From contig JAEPND010000001.1 of NCBI GenBank assembly GCA_017643585.1, forward strand, positions 443,834 through 507,833: a stretch of DNA of 64,000 nucleotides, given 5' to 3'. This stretch comes from Maricaulis sp. Its GTDB lineage: Bacteria > Pseudomonadota > Alphaproteobacteria > Caulobacterales > Maricaulaceae. Positions 17,313 to 25,889 of the stretch are shown piece after piece. The first letter of the stretch is position 1; each line of letters starts with the position of its first letter. The notes below the pieces were generated by a model. That model had not been told where the DNA came from and did not search any database. It saw nothing but the letters and a program-made list of their open reading frames with translations. The position numbers were made by a program, and so were the translations under genes.

Positions 17313-17969
17313 TCAGGCGGGAAGATGCCCGGTCTTCACATAGATGAGACAGCCGTCTTCGCTGAAGGGTGTGTGTTCGGACAGGTGCGGATTGCGCAGC
17401 CAGGTACCCTTGGGATAGTCGCCGAGCTCGTCCTGGAAGGTGCCGTCCAGCACCAGGATTTCCTCGCCACCCCAGTGACGATGGCGATTGAAACGCGTCC
17501 CCGGCTCCCATTTCACCAGGGCGACCCCTTCCGTGCCGGCATTTTGCAGGGGCAGGACGGACAGGCCATCGACTAGGCCCGGTGAGAAGTCAGCCTTGCG
17601 GGTGTCGATCGACTTGGGGGCCAGGTCCATGGGGTCGAACTGGCGCAGTTTCACAAAGATCGTCGCGCCTTCCCGGGTGAAGGGGGTGTGCGAGGAGCCC
17701 GGCGGATTGCGCACGTAATGGCCCGCGGAATATTCCCCGCTCTCATCCGAGAACACACCGTCCAGGACGAGATATTCCTCGCCCAGCTCATGGCCGTGCG
17801 GCTCGAAACTCGAATTCGGAGCAAAGCGGACAATGGTGGTGGCCCGGGCGACTTCATCGCCGATCCGGTCGAGCATCTGGCGCTCGACTCCGGAGGCCGG
17901 TGAGGCCACCCATTCGCGATCTTCCGGCCGCAGGACCACGCGCTCATTGAAGTTGGAATGTAGCTGCAT
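17313..17969 (-). CDS. Double-cupin protein, ChrR-like cupin family
   Basis: 218 residues with two related cupin units. Unit one has EPHGHELGEEYLVLDGVFSD and unit two has NRHRHWGGEEILVLDGTFQD, both giving His/Glu metal ligands; RNPPGSSHTPF and RNPHLSEHTPF are the matching second motifs. The fold resembles the ChrR C-terminal cupin but there is no zinc-binding anti-sigma domain and no sigma factor gene next to it. A palindrome lies just upstream of its start. Enzymatic or sensory role unknown. Confidence 0.85.
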   Translation of the reverse strand: MQLHSNFNERVVLRPEDREWVASPASGVERQMLDRIGDEVARATTIVRFAPNSSFEPHGHELGEEYLVLDGVFSDESGEYSAGHYVRNPPGSSHTPFTREGATIFVKLRQFDPMDLAPKSIDTRKADFSPGLVDGLSVLPLQNAGTEGVALVKWEPGTRFNRHRHWGGEEILVLDGTFQDELGDYPKGTWLRNPHLSEHTPFSEDGCLIYVKTGHLPA

Positions 17970-17980
17970 GATTAAATCTA

Positions 17981-17996
17981 CCTATCAAGTGATAGG
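17981..17996. promoter_or_regulatory. Operator-like palindrome upstream of the cupin gene
   Basis: CCTATCA-AG-TGATAGG has perfect seven-base arms. It ends 11 bases before the cupin ATG at 17969, where a repressor would cover the transcription start or leader. No regulator gene adjoins it, so the binding protein is unknown. Confidence 0.5.
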
Positions 17997-18063
17997 CAAT
18001 GTGGGGTGGCGCGCCTCCGGTTCAAGGGTGGCGGAGAAAAATGTGCTCGGGAACGGTTCGGGG

Positions 18064-18735
18064 CTAGCCCAGGCGAGAGCGCATGGCCGCGGCGATCCCG
18101 AACGGCATCAGGGCCATGGTGCCCAGCGAGACGGCGAGGGTCAGCAGAACCGTCGCCCAGGCGCGGTCATAATCACCGTCCAGCGCGGCGCGGCCCGCGC
18201 CGGCCGCGAAGACAAGGACCGGGATCATCATCGGAATGGCGATCAGCGAGATCAGCAAGCCCCCGCGTCGCACGCCGGCCGACAGGGCGCTGGCAAAGCC
18301 GGCGACCAGGGCCAGGGCCGGGATGGCGGCCGACAGGCCACAGAAGACCACGAGGACCTCGCCTGCATTCAGCCCGTACATCATGCCGCCCAGTGCCCCA
18401 ATCAGCGGCAGCGCCCACAGCGTGGCGAGTGCCTGTCCCATGACCTTTGCAAAGGCGAGGACGGGCAGGCTGATATTGGACAGGGCATAAAGTTCGAGCG
18501 TGCCATCGAAGAAATCATCGGCGAAGCTGCGTTCGCCAAACTGCAGCACGGCCAGCAGGGCGGAAATACCCATGATGCCCGGACCGACGGAGATGAGGGT
18601 CTCGTTCTCGGCGCCAATGGCCAGCGGGCCCAGCGTGATACAGGCGAGGAAAAAGGCAGTCGGGCCTGCAGCACCACCGCCACCGGCCCAGGCCAGTCCG
18701 GCTTCGCGGCCGAGAATGCGCCAGAAGCCCGTCAT
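18064..18735 (-). CDS. ccmB: Heme exporter protein B
   Basis: 223 residues with six membrane helices and the CcmB text FGERSFADDFFDGTLELYAL, which contacts the ATPase CcmA, and SLPVLAFAKVMGQ. It is the membrane subunit of the CcmAB ATPase that powers release of holo-CcmE. It overlaps ccmA by four bases; downstream comes the cupin gene and not ccmC. Confidence 0.95.
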   Translation of the reverse strand: MTGFWRILGREAGLAWAGGGGAAGPTAFFLACITLGPLAIGAENETLISVGPGIMGISALLAVLQFGERSFADDFFDGTLELYALSNISLPVLAFAKVMGQALATLWALPLIGALGGMMYGLNAGEVLVVFCGLSAAIPALALVAGFASALSAGVRRGGLLISLIAIPMMIPVLVFAAGAGRAALDGDYDRAWATVLLTLAVSLGTMALMPFGIAAAMRSRLG

Positions 18736-19385
18736 AATCCGCCCCCCAGCTCCAGCCTCTGGGCGCCGGGCCAGTCGAGATCCTGGTGGGTGGCGGCAAG
18801 AACAATTCCGCCCCGACCGCGATGCCAGGCGACAAGTTCGCCGAGGCGTTCGCGCCCGGCGCGATCAAGCGGGCCGGCAGGCTCGTCCATCAGCCAGAAC
18901 GGCCGGTTCATAACCGCGAGGCGGGCCATGGCCCCCCGTCTTTGCTGACCGCGCGAGAGACGGGCCGGGGGTCGATCGATCAGGTGGCCGATATCCAGCG
19001 CTTTGAGCACCGGCATGATGACCGAGCCCGGTTGTCCGGCCAGGCCTGCCCAGAAGCGCAGGGATTTGCGAAGGGTCTCGTTGGGTTTGAGCCCGTCGGT
19101 ATGACCCAGCCAGGCAATCAGCTCGGCCGGGTCGCCGCCCTCGCCCAGTGCGATTTCTCCACCGGCCTGCGGCAGGAAACCGGCCAGCGTGCGCAGGAGC
19201 GTCGTCTTGCCAGATCCATTGCGTCCGGTCAGGAAGAGCGCGTCGCCCGGATTGAGGGTGAATGAAATATCCTCGCGCAGCACGAACTCGCCCCGTTTGA
19301 GCGTCAGCTGGGATACGCTCAGAGAATGGGCTTCAAGATCAGACAGATCCGGCATCGAGACGGTTTCATTGGGCATTGATCGCAT
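18732..19385 (-). CDS. ccmA: Heme exporter ATPase CcmA
   Basis: Single ABC domain with Walker A GRNGSGKTT, signature LSRGQQRR and Walker B FWLMDEPAGPLD, typical of CcmA. The start is unsettled: ATG at 19385, 19376 and 19355 are all in frame and none has a strong ribosome site; I chose 19385. The most upstream possible start (19472) adds a cysteine-rich stretch that looks non-coding. The gene is divergent from acnA with about 217 bases between them. Confidence 0.93.
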   Translation of the reverse strand: MRSMPNETVSMPDLSDLEAHSLSVSQLTLKRGEFVLREDISFTLNPGDALFLTGRNGSGKTTLLRTLAGFLPQAGGEIALGEGGDPAELIAWLGHTDGLKPNETLRKSLRFWAGLAGQPGSVIMPVLKALDIGHLIDRPPARLSRGQQRRGAMARLAVMNRPFWLMDEPAGPLDRAGRERLGELVAWHRGRGGIVLAATHQDLDWPGAQRLELGGGL

Positions 19386-19602
19386 GTCGCCCAACTTGAT
19401 GGCCAAGGTCAACGCGCAGTGTGTGCATTGCAGCGAAAGCACAGTGCGGCTAAAACGCGCGCAATCGGTCACGACCGGATCCGTCTTCCCGGCGGATGCG
19501 CCCGTCTTTCAAGGCCGCTGCGCATGCAGCGATGGCGCCGCCCAATCAGATAGTCGCCAACCACGTCCGTGGTCTGGCTTGATTTGGATATGAGGAACAG
19601 AA

Positions 19603-22278
19603 ATGGCTTCTTTGGACAGTTTTTCCTGTAAACGCACCCTCACCGCGGCCGGTGAAACCTATACCTATTACGACCTGAAAGTGGCTGAAGCGAATGGCCT
19701 GACCGGCGTCTCGCGCCTGCCCGCTTCGCTCAAGGTCCTGCTTGAGAACCTGCTTCGCTTCGAGGACGGCAAGACCGTCACCAAGGCCGATATCGAAGCC
19801 ATGGCCGAATGGCTGACGACCAAGAAATCCACCCACGAGATTGCTTATCGTCCGGCGCGCGTGGTCATGCAGGACTTCACCGGTGTACCGGCCGTGGTCG
19901 ATCTGGCCGCCATGCGTGACGCCGCGACCAAGCTGGGCGCCGACCCGCAGCGCATCAACCCGCAGGTCCCGGTTGACCTGGTCATTGACCACTCCGTCAT
20001 GGTCGACAATTTCGGTGGCGCGGACAGTTTCGCGAAAAACGTCGAGCGCGAGTACCAGCGCAATGGCGAGCGTTACAAATTCCTCAAATGGGGCGCCAAG
20101 GCGTTCGACAACTTCCGTGTTGTTCCGCCGGGCACGGGCATCATTCACCAGGTGAACCTGGAAAACCTGGCCCAGACCGTCTGGACCAAGGAAGAAAACG
20201 GCGAGACCATCGCCTATCCGGACACCTGTGTGGGCACCGACAGCCACACCACCATGATCAACGGCATGGCCGTTCTGGGCTGGGGTGTTGGTGGAATCGA
20301 GGCCGAGGCCGCGATGCTGGGCCAGCCGGTCTCCATGCTGATTCCGGAAGTCATCGGTTTCGAACTGACCGGCAAGATGCCGGAAGGCGCGACCGCGACC
20401 GACCTCGTGCTCAAGATCGTTGAAATGCTCCGCGCGCGCGGCGTGGTTGGCAAATTCGTCGAATTCTACGGCGCTGGCCTGGACAACCTGTCCCTGGAAG
20501 ACGAGGCGACCATCGCCAACATGGCTCCGGAATACGGCGCGACCTGTGGCTTCTTCCCGACCGACAATGAAACCCTCGCCTTCCTCAAGGCGACCGGCCG
20601 TGACGACAAGCGTGTCGCCCTGGTCGAGGCCTATTCCAAGGCCCAGGGCATGTTCCGCCCGGACTATGAAGCCGATCCGGAATTCACCGATACGCTGCAC
20701 CTGGACATGTCCACCATCGTCCCGGCCGTATCCGGTCCGAAGCGCCCGCAGGACTGGATCGCCCTGACGGGTGCCGCGGAAGGCTTCACCAAGACGATGG
20801 ATACCGAGTACGGCAAGGCTGACGAGCTCGGCAAGTCCGCTCCGGTCGAGGGTGAGGACTTCGCCTTCACCAATGGTGATGTTGCCATTGCGGCCATCAC
20901 CTCCTGTACCAATACGTCCAACCCGTCCGTGCTGCTGGGTGCCGGCCTGCTGGCCCGCAACGCCCTGGCCAAGGGCCTGTCCACCAAGCCGTGGGTCAAG
21001 ACCTCGCTGGCGCCGGGCTCCCAGGTTGTCACCGACTATCTGGAAAAGGCCGGCCTGCAGGATGATCTGGATGCGCTGGGCTTCAACCTCGTCGGTTATG
21101 GCTGCACCACATGTATCGGTAACTCCGGTCCGCTGCCTCCGGCCATCTCCAAGGCGATCAACGAAAACGATCTCGTTGCCACGTCCGTACTGTCCGGCAA
21201 CCGCAACTTCGAAGGCCGCATCAGCCCGGACGTTCGCGCCAACTATCTGGCATCCCCGCCGCTGGTCGTGGCCTATGCGATCGCCGGCACGATGACCAAG
21301 AACCTGACCACCGAGCCGCTGGGCGAGGACCAGGATGGCAATGACGTGTATCTGCGTGACATCTGGCCGACCTCCGCGGAAGTAGCCGAAGCTGTTCGCA
21401 CCGCGATCACGCCGGAAATGTTCGCCGAGCGTTATGCGGACGTCTTCAAGGGCGATGACGCCTGGGGCGCCATCGATGTTGCCGGTGGTCTGACCTATGC
21501 CTGGGATCACACCTCCACCTATGTTCAGAACCCGCCGTATTTCGAAGGCATGACCATGGATCCGGAAGCTCCGGGCGATGTCGTCAATGCCAAGATCATG
21601 GGTCTGTTCGGCGACTCGATCACCACCGACCACATCTCGCCGGCCGGTTCGATCAAGGCCGACAGCCCGGCTGGTCGTTACCTGCAGGAGCGCCAGGTTC
21701 CGGTCTTGGAGTTCAACTCCTACGGTTCGCGTCGCGGCAATCACGAAGTGATGATGCGCGGCACGTTCGCCAACATCCGCATCAAGAACAAGATGCTGGA
21801 CGGCGTCGAGGGCGGCTACACCCTCAAGGACGGCAAGCAGGTCGATATCTACGACGCCTGCATGGAATACCAGGCGGCCGGTACGCCGCTGGTTGTCTTC
21901 GGCGGCAAGGAGTACGGCACGGGGTCTTCGCGTGACTGGGCGGCCAAGGGTTCGCGCCTGCTGGGCGTCAAGGCGGTCATCGCCGAGAGCTTCGAGCGTA
22001 TCCACCGCTCCAACCTGATCGGTATGGGTGTCCTGCCGCTGCAGTTTGAAGAGGGCCATTCCTGGGAAGGCCTCGGCATGAAGGGCGACGAGACCGTCAC
22101 CATCAAGGGCGTCTCCGAGCTCGAACCGCGTGCCTCCATGACGGTCGAGGTCACCTTTTCTGATGGTTCGACCAAGACCGCTCCGGTCAAGGCCCGCATC
22201 GATACCGAGAACGAGCTGGAGTATTTCCGCAATGGCGGCATTCTCCACTATGTTCTGCGCAATCTGGCGCGCGGCTAA
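19603..22278 (+). CDS. acnA: Aconitate hydratase A
   Basis: 891 residues, the normal size of the AcnA/IRP1 type. It converts citrate to isocitrate in the TCA cycle. The three [4Fe-4S] ligands are Cys435 ([11 protein letters not shown]), Cys501 and Cys504 ([12 protein letters not shown]), the same numbers as in E. coli AcnA. The swivel domain has the [10 protein letters not shown] active-site text. Codon use is strongly biased (GGC, CTG, ACC), as expected of a highly expressed gene. A long hairpin follows the stop. Confidence 0.98.
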   Translation: MASLDSFSCKRTLTAAGETYTYYDLKVAEANGLTGVSRLPASLKVLLENLLRFEDGKTVTKADIEAMAEWLTTKKSTHEIAYRPARVVMQDFTGVPAVVDLAAMRDAATKLGADPQRINPQVPVDLVIDHSVMVDNFGGADSFAKNVEREYQRNGERYKFLKWGAKAFDNFRVVPPGTGIIHQVNLENLAQTVWTKEENGETIAYPDTCVGTDSHTTMINGMAVLGWGVGGIEAEAAMLGQPVSMLIPEVIGFELTGKMPEGATATDLVLKIVEMLRARGVVGKFVEFYGAGLDNLSLEDEATIANMAPEYGATCGFFPTDNETLAFLKATGRDDKRVALVEAYSKAQGMFRPDYEADPEFTDTLHLDMSTIVPAVSGPKRPQDWIALTGAAEGFTKTMDTEYGKADELGKSAPVEGEDFAFTNGDVAIAAITSCTNTSNPSVLLGAGLLARNALAKGLSTKPWVKTSLAPGSQVVTDYLEKAGLQDDLDALGFNLVGYGCTTCIGNSGPLPPAISKAINENDLVATSVLSGNRNFEGRISPDVRANYLASPPLVVAYAIAGTMTKNLTTEPLGEDQDGNDVYLRDIWPTSAEVAEAVRTAITPEMFAERYADVFKGDDAWGAIDVAGGLTYAWDHTSTYVQNPPYFEGMTMDPEAPGDVVNAKIMGLFGDSITTDHISPAGSIKADSPAGRYLQERQVPVLEFNSYGSRRGNHEVMMRGTFANIRIKNKMLDGVEGGYTLKDGKQVDIYDACMEYQAAGTPLVVFGGKEYGTGSSRDWAAKGSRLLGVKAVIAESFERIHRSNLIGMGVLPLQFEEGHSWEGLGMKGDETVTIKGVSELEPRASMTVEVTFSDGSTKTAPVKARIDTENELEYFRNGGILHYVLRNLARG

Positions 22279-22297
22279 CCTCGCGGAAAGAAAGCTC

Positions 22298-22337
22298 CCG
22301 CCCGTGTCACGGCCAAGTGATTGGCCGACACGGGCGG
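22298..22337 (+). terminator. Long two-part hairpin after acnA
   Basis: CCGCCCGTGTC pairs perfectly with GACACGGGCGG (11 bp), and inside it GGCCAA-GTGA-TTGGCC forms a further six pairs with a two-base AC bulge. There is no U run afterwards, so it may act as a 3'-end stabiliser or Rho-type terminator and not a classical intrinsic one. Confidence 0.6.
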
Positions 22338-22356
22338 TCGTGCTTATCTAGAGCGC

Positions 22357-23103
22357 ATGCGTTTGTTATCGTTCATACTTGCAATGCTCGCCCTTGCCGT
22401 CGTTTCAGCGCCGGCCAAGGCCGGGGAAGATTGCGACAACCGGCCAGTCCTGGTCGAGCTGTTCACCAGCCAGGGCTGCGGTCTGTGCCCGGAAGCCAAT
22501 CGCTATCTGGGTGAGCTGGACCAGCGCCACAATGTCTTTGTTCTCGCCTATGCGGTGTCCTATTGGGACATGTATGGCTGGACAGACACCTTTGCCCGCC
22601 CCGAATACGTGCATCGCCAGCGCGCTTACCTGCCGCGCCTGAACGTACCGCGCCTGTATACGCCGCACTTCGTGGTGGATGGCGTGATCGACGCGCCGGG
22701 CTGGGATCGCGACCAGGTCTCCACCGCGGTTACTGACCGTCTCAACGCAATGCCGGAGAGCCCGGACCTGTCTATCGAGGATGGTCCGTTCGGGTCCTAT
22801 ATCGTGCATCTCGACGGCGAGGCTCCGGAAGAAGCGCTGGATGTCTGGCTGGTCGCCTACAAGCCGGGCTGGGCCACGGTCGAGATCGGTGGCGGCGAGA
22901 ATGCCGGAACCGAAATGCTCCACTACAACATGGTCAAGTCGATCAGCTATCTGGGCAGTTGGTCCGGTGGTGAAGCCGAGCTGGTGGGCGAAAGCTTCCG
23001 CCACTATGGCACGGTGGCCATCGTGCAGGGCGCCAATGGCGGCCCGATCTACGCCTATGCCCACGCCGGCATGTCCGCCAGCGAAGGCGGCCGGACTTAC
23101 TGA
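22357..23103 (+). CDS. DUF1223 thioredoxin-like exported protein
   Basis: 248 residues. An N-terminal signal peptide ends around SAPAKAG. The mature protein opens with VLVELFTSQGCGLCPEAN, the DUF1223 signature with a CXXC pair (CGLC), and later has TPHFVVDG, matching a thioredoxin-like fold. Function is unknown; a periplasmic thiol role is plausible. ATG 22357 is preferred over the upstream in-frame TTG because the signal peptide then begins properly. It lies 79 bases after acnA. Confidence 0.9.
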   Translation: MRLLSFILAMLALAVVSAPAKAGEDCDNRPVLVELFTSQGCGLCPEANRYLGELDQRHNVFVLAYAVSYWDMYGWTDTFARPEYVHRQRAYLPRLNVPRLYTPHFVVDGVIDAPGWDRDQVSTAVTDRLNAMPESPDLSIEDGPFGSYIVHLDGEAPEEALDVWLVAYKPGWATVEIGGGENAGTEMLHYNMVKSISYLGSWSGGEAELVGESFRHYGTVAIVQGANGGPIYAYAHAGMSASEGGRTY

Positions 23104-23115
23104 TCCACTAGCGGC

Positions 23116-23673
23116 TTACCGTGGTGCTCGCTTGGCCAGGATGCGCTGCAGTGTTCGACGATGCATGTTCAGGCGGCGTGCGGTTTCAGAGACATTGTGA
23201 TCACACAGCTCGAACACGCGCTGGATATGCTCCCAGCGCACGCGGTCTGCGGACATCGGGTTTTCCGGCGGTTCCGGCTTGTCATCGGGATGTGCGAGAA
23301 GCGCCTTGATGATGTCATCCGCATCGGCCGGCTTGGACAGATAATCAACAGCACCGGCTTTCACGGCGGCGACAGCCGTTGCGATATTGCCGTATCCGGT
23401 GAGCATGACCACGCGACAATCCGGACGCGAGGCGTGCAGGGATTTGACCACTTCCAACCCGTCGCCATCCTGCAGGCGCAGGTCGCAAACGGCGAAGGCC
23501 GGCGGGTTGGCGCGAGCAACTTCCTTGGCCTCGTCCACGGACCCGACAGCGGACACGATGAAGCCACGACTGGTCATGGCGCGGCCAAGACGCGTGCGGA
23601 ACGGGGCATCATCGTCCAGGATCAGAAGGCTCTTGTCCTCGGGCAATTCGTATTCGATGTCGCTCACAGTCAA
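23116..23673 (-). CDS. regA: Redox response regulator RegA/ActR/PrrA type
   Basis: 185 residues. Receiver domain with Asp20-22, phosphoacceptor Asp64 (AVCDLRLQDG), Thr92 and Lys114, then a proline-rich hinge (PEPPENP) and a Fis-type helix-turn-helix VSETARRLNMHRRTLQRIL. This layout and the nearly invariant recognition helix are those of RegA, the global regulator of respiration, carbon and nitrogen metabolism in response to redox state. It is 27 bases downstream of regB on the same strand. Confidence 0.96.
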   Translation of the reverse strand: MTVSDIEYELPEDKSLLILDDDAPFRTRLGRAMTSRGFIVSAVGSVDEAKEVARANPPAFAVCDLRLQDGDGLEVVKSLHASRPDCRVVMLTGYGNIATAVAAVKAGAVDYLSKPADADDIIKALLAHPDDKPEPPENPMSADRVRWEHIQRVFELCDHNVSETARRLNMHRRTLQRILAKRAPR

Positions 23674-23700
23674 ACCTCTTTGAGTTTGTTCGGTCTCTTA

Positions 23701-25023
23701 CTAGCGGAGGATTGGTCCCGCCTCCACCTTCTCGCGCGGCCAGACAATCGTGACCAAAGCCCCGCCAGCCGCGCTGGAATTTTCGAAGCGGACGGTGCCG
23801 CCGGTCTTTTCGATCATCGTCTTGGCGATGAAAACACCCAATCCCAGTCCACCCTGCCCCGGTGTTCCCGACCGAGTCGTGACATAGGGCTCTCCGATCT
23901 TCGACAAGATCTCCAGGGTGAAACCCGGGCCGTCATCGAGAATGGACACGGTCAGGTCCGTATCGCTCCAATGCCCTTCGACGGTCACACGTGTGGCTGC
24001 GAAGTCCACCGCATTCTCGATGAAATTGCCAATGCCATATAGCAATTCCGGGATGCGGCGCAGGACCGGTTCCGTGGAGTTTTCGGGGCCCTCGAGATGG
24101 ACATCCACCATCGGACCCATGCCGCGCAGAGGTGCAGCCGCCTCTTCCAGAGCAGCCAGGAATTCGACCCGGTCATGGCGTTCGTCAGAGGCTGTTTTCT
24201 CGGCCGTCAGACGCTTCAAAATGTCGCGACACCTGCGCGCTTGGGTCACCAGGAGCTCGGCATCTTCGCGCAGGATTTCATCGTCCTTCAGCTCGCGCAT
24301 CATTTCCTTCGCGGTGAGCTGAATGGTCGCCAGCGGTGTGCCCAGCTCGTGAGCCGCAGCGGCGGCCAGTGCGCCCAGAGCTGAAAGGCGCTGTTCGCGC
24401 GACAGGACGCTCTGGGTGGCCGCCAGGGCGGTGGCCATGGAACGCCCCTCCTGGCTGACGCGCCAGGAATAAACGGCGGTAAAGGCGACGGCGACGAAGA
24501 TCGCAGCCCACAAGCCAATGATATACATGCCCGGAAGGTGGAGTTCCTCGCCACCCAGCCAGGGAAGCGGCAAGCTCCATAGCCACATCGCGCCGGTGCC
24601 GGCCATGGCGATTGCGGCGACCGGCAGCGACCAGCGCGGCGGCAGGGCAGCGACGGCAATGGTCACAGGCGCTGCCAGCATGACGACGAAGGGGTTCTGC
24701 AATCCCCCGGTCAGCATCAACAGGACACAGAGCTGCAGGACGTCATAGGCCAGCTGGGCAAAGGCTTGCCAGTCCTGCGCAAATTGCTGCGGCTGCACGG
24801 CCAGGGTCAACCAGGTATTGATCCAGGCGCTTGTGAGAATGACACCAAGGCAAAAGCCCAGAGGCAGCTCAAAGCCCAGGACAAAGTGGACCAGCAGAAC
24901 GGTCAGGGTTTGCCCGATCACCGCCAGCCAGCGCAGCATCACCAGTGTACGCAGTCGAAGTCGACCAAAGACCGGTGTCAGGTGGGCATCTCCACCATAA
25001 GGATCCCAATCCGCATCACTCAT
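23701..25023 (-). CDS. regB: Redox sensor histidine kinase RegB/ActS/PrrB type
   Basis: 440 residues with six membrane helices (25-185). The ubiquinone-sensing heptad GGLQNPF is at 106-112. The phosphoacceptor is His225 (AAAHELGTPLATI) and the redox-active Cys265 lies in QARRCRDIL, both at the same numbers as in Rhodobacter RegB. The HATPase domain follows (GLGLGVFIAKTMIE). The conserved sensing residues suggest it responds to quinone and thiol state. It is divergent from senC and followed by regA. Confidence 0.97.
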   Translation of the reverse strand: MSDADWDPYGGDAHLTPVFGRLRLRTLVMLRWLAVIGQTLTVLLVHFVLGFELPLGFCLGVILTSAWINTWLTLAVQPQQFAQDWQAFAQLAYDVLQLCVLLMLTGGLQNPFVVMLAAPVTIAVAALPPRWSLPVAAIAMAGTGAMWLWSLPLPWLGGEELHLPGMYIIGLWAAIFVAVAFTAVYSWRVSQEGRSMATALAATQSVLSREQRLSALGALAAAAAHELGTPLATIQLTAKEMMRELKDDEILREDAELLVTQARRCRDILKRLTAEKTASDERHDRVEFLAALEEAAAPLRGMGPMVDVHLEGPENSTEPVLRRIPELLYGIGNFIENAVDFAATRVTVEGHWSDTDLTVSILDDGPGFTLEILSKIGEPYVTTRSGTPGQGGLGLGVFIAKTMIEKTGGTVRFENSSAAGGALVTIVWPREKVEAGPILR

Positions 25024-25157
25024 AATCGATCCTGCACATTTCCGTCATACTTGATGGACATATCAGGTCGCCGCGCCTACTTTCGCACTTGCAGCAATCA
25101 CAGTCATGTTTCGGCATAACATGCTTCGCCGAAACACGAACAGCTCAAGGACGATCA

Positions 25158-25850
25158 ATGCAGTCTCTGTTGGAAGCTTTGCGTAAGGGCCTGAGCCGGA
25201 TTGCTGCTGCGCTGGCGGGCAGCCGGGCCTGGGTCTGGGTTCTCCTGGCCGCTCCGATGGTGATGATGCTGACCTTCCTGACCCTGGCTGCTCGCGACAG
25301 TGGAAACGCCGAGGTTGTCACACGTCCAGCCGCGGTCCGCGTCAGCGGAGAAGCGGCGATCGGCGGCCCCTTCACCCTGGTGGACCACACCGGTGCGACG
25401 GTGACCGAGCAGACCTATCGCGGCAAGGCCATGCTGATCTATTTCGGCTATACCTATTGCCCTGATATCTGCCCGTATTCTCTGCAATTGCTGGCCATTG
25501 CGCTGGATCAGCTGTCCGAAGCGGAACGGGCACAATTCCAGCCCATTCTGATCACGGTGGATCCGGAACGGGATACACCCGAGGCGCTGGCCCAATATGT
25601 CAGCTCCAACGCCTTTCCGGACGGACTTGTCGGGCTGACCGGAACCCAGGAACAGGTCGCTGAAGCGGCCCAGGCCTATCGAGTGGCCTATCTGCGGGCA
25701 GGCGAAGGCGATGATTATTTGATGGACCATTCGTCCATCGTGTTTTTGATGAATTCAGAAGGACGTTTTGTGGATATCTTCAGCGACGGTTTTGACCCGC
25801 AAGTCGCGGCGCGTCGCCTGCAAGACTTCCTTGAGGAACAGGGCGCATAA
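25158..25850 (+). CDS. senC: SCO1/SenC/PrrC copper chaperone
   Basis: 230 residues with one membrane anchor (about 24-44) and a periplasmic thioredoxin fold. The copper ligands are Cys101 and Cys105 in YCPDICP and His191 in MDHSSIVF. The family assembles the CuA centre of cytochrome oxidase. ATG 25158 is six bases after AAGGA; an upstream in-frame start at 25089 has no such site. Its position beside regB matches the regB-senC-regA arrangement known in Rhodobacter. Confidence 0.96.
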   Translation: MQSLLEALRKGLSRIAAALAGSRAWVWVLLAAPMVMMLTFLTLAARDSGNAEVVTRPAAVRVSGEAAIGGPFTLVDHTGATVTEQTYRGKAMLIYFGYTYCPDICPYSLQLLAIALDQLSEAERAQFQPILITVDPERDTPEALAQYVSSNAFPDGLVGLTGTQEQVAEAAQAYRVAYLRAGEGDDYLMDHSSIVFLMNSEGRFVDIFSDGFDPQVAARRLQDFLEEQGA

Positions 25851-25889
25851 TCACGCACATCAAGATGCGGATGCGCTGCGGGAGGCTCA

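Noticed and set aside
17833-18948. Plus-strand frame of 371 codons across ccmB
   Set aside because: It runs against ccmB and the end of ccmA and has low-complexity Arg/Gln/Gly text with no domain.
19546-22248. 900-codon minus-strand open frame opposite acnA
   Set aside because: It is the shadow of the strongly GC-biased acnA codons; composition is rich in Arg, Gly, His and Asp and shows no domain.
25051-25065. FNR-like site TTGAT...ATCA before senC
   Set aside because: The spacing is six and not four bases and the second arm is incomplete; FNR would not be expected to bind well.
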